A stretch of 64,000 nucleotides of DNA from Acidimicrobiaceae bacterium (lineage in GTDB: Bacteria; Actinomycetota; Acidimicrobiia; Acidimicrobiales; RAAP-2). The DNA is taken from assembly GCA_025463285.1 (NCBI GenBank), contig JAOBWI010000017.1, positions 62,001 to 126,000 on the forward strand, in the 5' to 3' direction. Positions within the stretch are counted from its first letter, which is position 1. Each line of letters begins with the position of its first letter. The notes beneath the pieces are model-generated. The model was not told the DNA's origin. It searched no databases and saw only the letters and a list, made by a program, of their open reading frames with translations. Below, in pieces: positions 61,733 to 64,000 of the stretch. The position numbers were made by a program, and so were the translations under genes.

Positions 61733-62812
61733 TTACACGGAGCTAGAAAGGGCTACCGGCTTCACGCCACCGAGGCGTCGCAGGTCGCGGAGCGCTTGTT
61801 TTAGCGATCTCACGGGCAGAATCGTCAGGTCGGGTTGGTGGGCGGCGCGTGCGGCGTTGACGTTGCCGTCGCCGTCGGGCACGAGGAAGTACCTGGCGCC
61901 CGCGCGATGGACCGCCACGGCCTTCTCTTCAACGCCTCCCACCGCGCCGACCTGCCCGTTGACGGCCATGGTGCCGGTGGCGGCGACCACGTGTCCGCCG
62001 GTTAAGGATCCGGCGCTCAACTTGTTGATCAAGGTCAGCGTCATGGCCAGTCCCGCGGAGGGGCCACCGATGTTTGCGGTGTTGATGTTGACGGCGGCCG
62101 GTAGCTGAAAGTGGAGCCCGTCTTCGAGCGAGACGCCGAGCCACGAGCGCTCGGCGCCGCTCACCCCGGGACAGCCCGATGGCCCGACGTTGCTCGGCAC
62201 CGCTGCGGTACGAATGGGTACCGAGGTCGCCGACCCGTAACTCAGCACACCCGTCTTCGAGATCGTGACGCGGTCCACGTGTAGGGTCGCCGCGGTGCCG
62301 GGAGCCAGATCGTGAAAGTACCCGATCAACTGACAGTCTGAACGAATCGTGGTGGAGTTGACTCCCACGATCTCGTCACCCACGTGAAGTTTCGCCGAGG
62401 CGGCCGGTGACGCGTCGACAACGCCCGTCACCACCGCTCCGCGCAGTGTCGAGGACACGCGCCAGCCGAGTGCCCGGAAGGCCGCCACCTCGGCCGCTTG
62501 TTTGGCGTCGCTCATTTCGAGAAAGCCTTGCGCGTTCAGTTCGCTCGTCGAGATGCCGGGCTCGGTCAGTTCATCGGCCGGGACGAGCTGCACGTGGGAC
62601 CTGAACTGATCGGTGATCTCCTGTAAGACCGACACTCTGGAGAGAAAGACGTCGGTAAACAAGATCTTGTCGTGGTGCGGGTTGGTCGTGACGCCGTGAA
62701 TGGTGACCAGGGGCGCCACGGGCGTGGCGTTGGCCGGGGTGATGGCGTACTCGTTGGTCGGCCATCGTCCGAGCACGATGATGATCACGAGCAGCACCAA
62801 CAGGCCTATCAA
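61733..62812 (-). CDS. YlbL-type PDZ/Lon-protease-like membrane protein
   Basis: About 359 residues. One N-terminal membrane helix (IGLLVLLVIIIVLG), a region typical of YlbL, a PDZ domain (about 125-190, GVVDASPAASAKLHVGDEIVGVNST), and an S16 Lon-like proteolytic domain with the catalytic Ser in NIGGPSAGLAMTLTL and Lys in GGVEEKAVAVHRAGA. The start is uncertain: the frame is closed upstream by a stop just past 62880, with TTG 62812 the best candidate. Role in envelope protein quality control is inferred from the Bacillus homologue. Confidence 0.9.
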   Translation of the reverse strand: MIGLLVLLVIIIVLGRWPTNEYAITPANATPVAPLVTIHGVTTNPHHDKILFTDVFLSRVSVLQEITDQFRSHVQLVPADELTEPGISTSELNAQGFLEMSDAKQAAEVAAFRALGWRVSSTLRGAVVTGVVDASPAASAKLHVGDEIVGVNSTTIRSDCQLIGYFHDLAPGTAATLHVDRVTISKTGVLSYGSATSVPIRTAAVPSNVGPSGCPGVSGAERSWLGVSLEDGLHFQLPAAVNINTANIGGPSAGLAMTLTLINKLSAGSLTGGHVVAATGTMAVNGQVGAVGGVEEKAVAVHRAGARYFLVPDGDGNVNAARAAHQPDLTILPVRSLKQALRDLRRLGGVKPVALSSSV

Positions 62813-62860
62813 TAACCCCTGGAGTCGGCGACCACGGGAAGGAGATGATGGAATGGGTTC

Positions 62861-63490
62861 GTGCCAGGAGATGATCCAACGCTAGTTGAGCCGTTCGAGA
62901 ACGAGCTCCTGCGCGCAAGTTTTCATTCCTCGAACGACGGCGCCGCTCTGTTGACGCGCACGCTGCACTCTCGTGAGGCCCGTCACCGCGTCCTAGCGCT
63001 TCGTGGTCTCGTTCGCCTCTCGCTCATGACCGACGCGCTCTGGCGAGAAGTTTTGACCGACGGCGACGTCGAGGTGCGCCGTGACGCTCTTCAACAACTC
63101 GCTCACGCCGAGCTCGCGGACCCGAGCGTGCTGGACGACGTTCTCGACATGCTCAATGAGGAAGACGCGTTGGTGGTGGACGCCGCCGCGTTCGCTCTCG
63201 GCGAGCACCTCTACGTCGCGGCGGTCGTGGCGCTGTGTGCGACCGCCGCGCAGCACGAGGACGCCCGCTGTCGCGAGTCGGCCATCGCGTCGCTGGGAGC
63301 CATCGGCGACGACCGGGCGCGCGCCACCATCATCGCGGCCTTAGAGGACAAGCCCCCCATTCGTCGTCGAGCGGTGGTGGCGTTGTCGAACTTTGAGGGG
63401 CCCGACATCGACGCGGCGCTCGAGGTCGCCGGCGCGGACAAGGACTGGCAGGTTCGCTCCGCCGTCGCGGAGTTGCGCAACGAGGAGTAG
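62861..63490 (+). CDS. HEAT-repeat protein
   Basis: 209 residues from GTG 62861. About five to six helical repeats of the HEAT/PBS-lyase type: LALRGLVRLSLMTDALWREVLTDGDVEVRRDALQQLAHAEL, DALVVDAAAFALGEHL, CRESAIASLGAIGDDRARATIIAAL, IRRRAVVALSNFEGPDIDAAL. A protein-binding scaffold; partner unknown. It is divergent from the PDZ-Lon gene and ends one base before the stop of the converging MreB-like gene. Confidence 0.88.
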   Translation: MPGDDPTLVEPFENELLRASFHSSNDGAALLTRTLHSREARHRVLALRGLVRLSLMTDALWREVLTDGDVEVRRDALQQLAHAELADPSVLDDVLDMLNEEDALVVDAAAFALGEHLYVAAVVALCATAAQHEDARCRESAIASLGAIGDDRARATIIAALEDKPPIRRRAVVALSNFEGPDIDAALEVAGADKDWQVRSAVAELRNEE

Positions 63491-64000
63491 CTACCGGTCG
63501 GCGCTGCGAAAGAGCGCGTGCAGTGACGCCATCTCCTCGAGACACGCGCTGAGACCCACGATCACCGCCAGATCGGCCTGAGCGGCCAGGCTCACCTCGA
63601 CGCCCGAACTCGTGGCCACCAGTTCATCGAGGTCGGGAAGGTTGGCCTGGCCTCCGACGAGCGTCATCCCCCGAGCGCTGATGTCTTGGGACAGGTCCGG
63701 CGGTGTGTCGCTCAAGCACTCTTGGATCATGCGCATCGTGGAGTTCAAAACGTCGCGCGCAGCGAGGTTCACCAAGTCCGCGCTCACCTCGACCTCGACC
63801 AGCTCCCCGCGATCAACGCTGCGCGCCAGTACGACCTCGCGGCGCCCGTTCGTTCGACCCAAGGCCGAGATCAACGTGCACTTTAAAGCCTCTACCACGC
63901 TCGGTGCGACCACCACGCCGAGGTTGATCCGCAACGAGGTGGCGATCGCCGCGTCCACGTCGTTGCCGCCCAGCCGTCGCGCCCCGCCGCTGACGATGCC
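63491..64000 (-). CDS. MreB-like rod-shape protein, C-terminal part
   Basis: Partial: 169 residues, the start lies beyond the window. GIVSGGARRLGGNDVDAAIATSLRINLG continues from the edge, then MRMIQECLSDTPPDLSQDISARGMTLVGGQANLPDLDELVATSSGVEVSLAAQADLAVIVGLS, which follows the MreB/Mbl actin-like ATPase C-terminus (PPELxxDIxxxGIxLxGGxAxLxGL). Some positions diverge from classical MreB, so an actin-like paralogue is possible. Confidence 0.84.
   Translation of the reverse strand, partial: GIVSGGARRLGGNDVDAAIATSLRINLGVVVAPSVVEALKCTLISALGRTNGRREVVLARSVDRGELVEVEVSADLVNLAARDVLNSTMRMIQECLSDTPPDLSQDISARGMTLVGGQANLPDLDELVATSSGVEVSLAAQADLAVIVGLSACLEEMASLHALFRSADR

Overview
The window looks like chromosomal DNA of a fairly GC-rich actinobacterium, most likely a deep-branching lineage such as Acidimicrobiia. 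The reasons are a UPF0182 membrane protein next to a YlbL-type PDZ/Lon protease (a typical actinobacterial neighbourhood), two F420-type flavoenzyme families (a luciferase-like monooxygenase and a Ddn-like protein), a DivIVA-type coiled-coil protein, a DtxR/IdeR iron box, many GTG starts and many 4-base gene overlaps. The class assignment is inference. No phage, transposase, CRISPR array or rRNA was seen. One tRNA, initiator tRNA-Met, is present.

Layout. 1-4.8 kb: the end of a peptide-type ABC substrate-binding protein gene, then a cytosine salvage group (NCS1 permease, purine-type phosphoribosyltransferase, fungal-type cytosine deaminase, uracil phosphoribosyltransferase). 4.9-8.6 kb: a heterodimeric ABC exporter. 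8.7-16.2 kb: mixed metabolic genes (COG4705 membrane protein with a histidine-rich repeat tail, F420-type oxidoreductase, glutamate dehydrogenase, amino-acid permease, a 44-residue coiled-coil ORF, PEBP protein, gluconokinase, DODA-type dioxygenase). 16.5-22.8 kb: a compact histidine operon, yerC/hisR-hisG-hisD-hisCB-hisH-hisF-hisIE, every junction overlapping, with hisA divergent across only 30 bp. 23-24.8 kb: a Fur-family regulator divergent from a NiCoT nickel/cobalt transporter that has an overlapping 18-codon leader ORF. 24.8-35 kb: a full Kdp potassium system with kdpFABC, an extra 27-residue membrane ORF, a DUF4118 protein, a long KdpD, and a divergent second histidine kinase plus KdpE.

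35-45 kb is more accessory in character: a lysine-repeat basic protein, a frameshifted glyoxalase-like gene, MarR/Usp genes, several self-contained regulator-target pairs with visible palindromic operators (TetR, TetR, ArsR), and a MazEF-type toxin-antitoxin pair, ending at tRNA-fMet. 45-57 kb carries secreted proteins (repeat protein, Tat-exported phospholipase C/phosphatase, small lipoprotein, neocarzinostatin-like repeat protein), a GGDEF-EAL protein with a substituted GGDEF motif, and an iron-box-controlled ferric ABC transporter operon headed by an unknown membrane-anchored protein. Two of the secreted proteins and a decayed remnant between them share a C-terminal domain. 57-64 kb is a cell-envelope neighbourhood: UPF0182, a DivIVA-like coiled-coil protein ending in a phage MuF-like Cys/His motif, a PDZ-Lon protease, a HEAT-repeat protein and the end of an MreB-like gene.

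The least ordinary items are the DivIVA/MuF-like protein, the shared C-terminal domain of the secreted proteins, the hisC-hisB fusion with a shortened HisD under a YerC-type regulator, the histidine-repeat tail on the COG4705 protein, the NiCoT leader ORF, and the unknown first genes of the iron and kdp operons.
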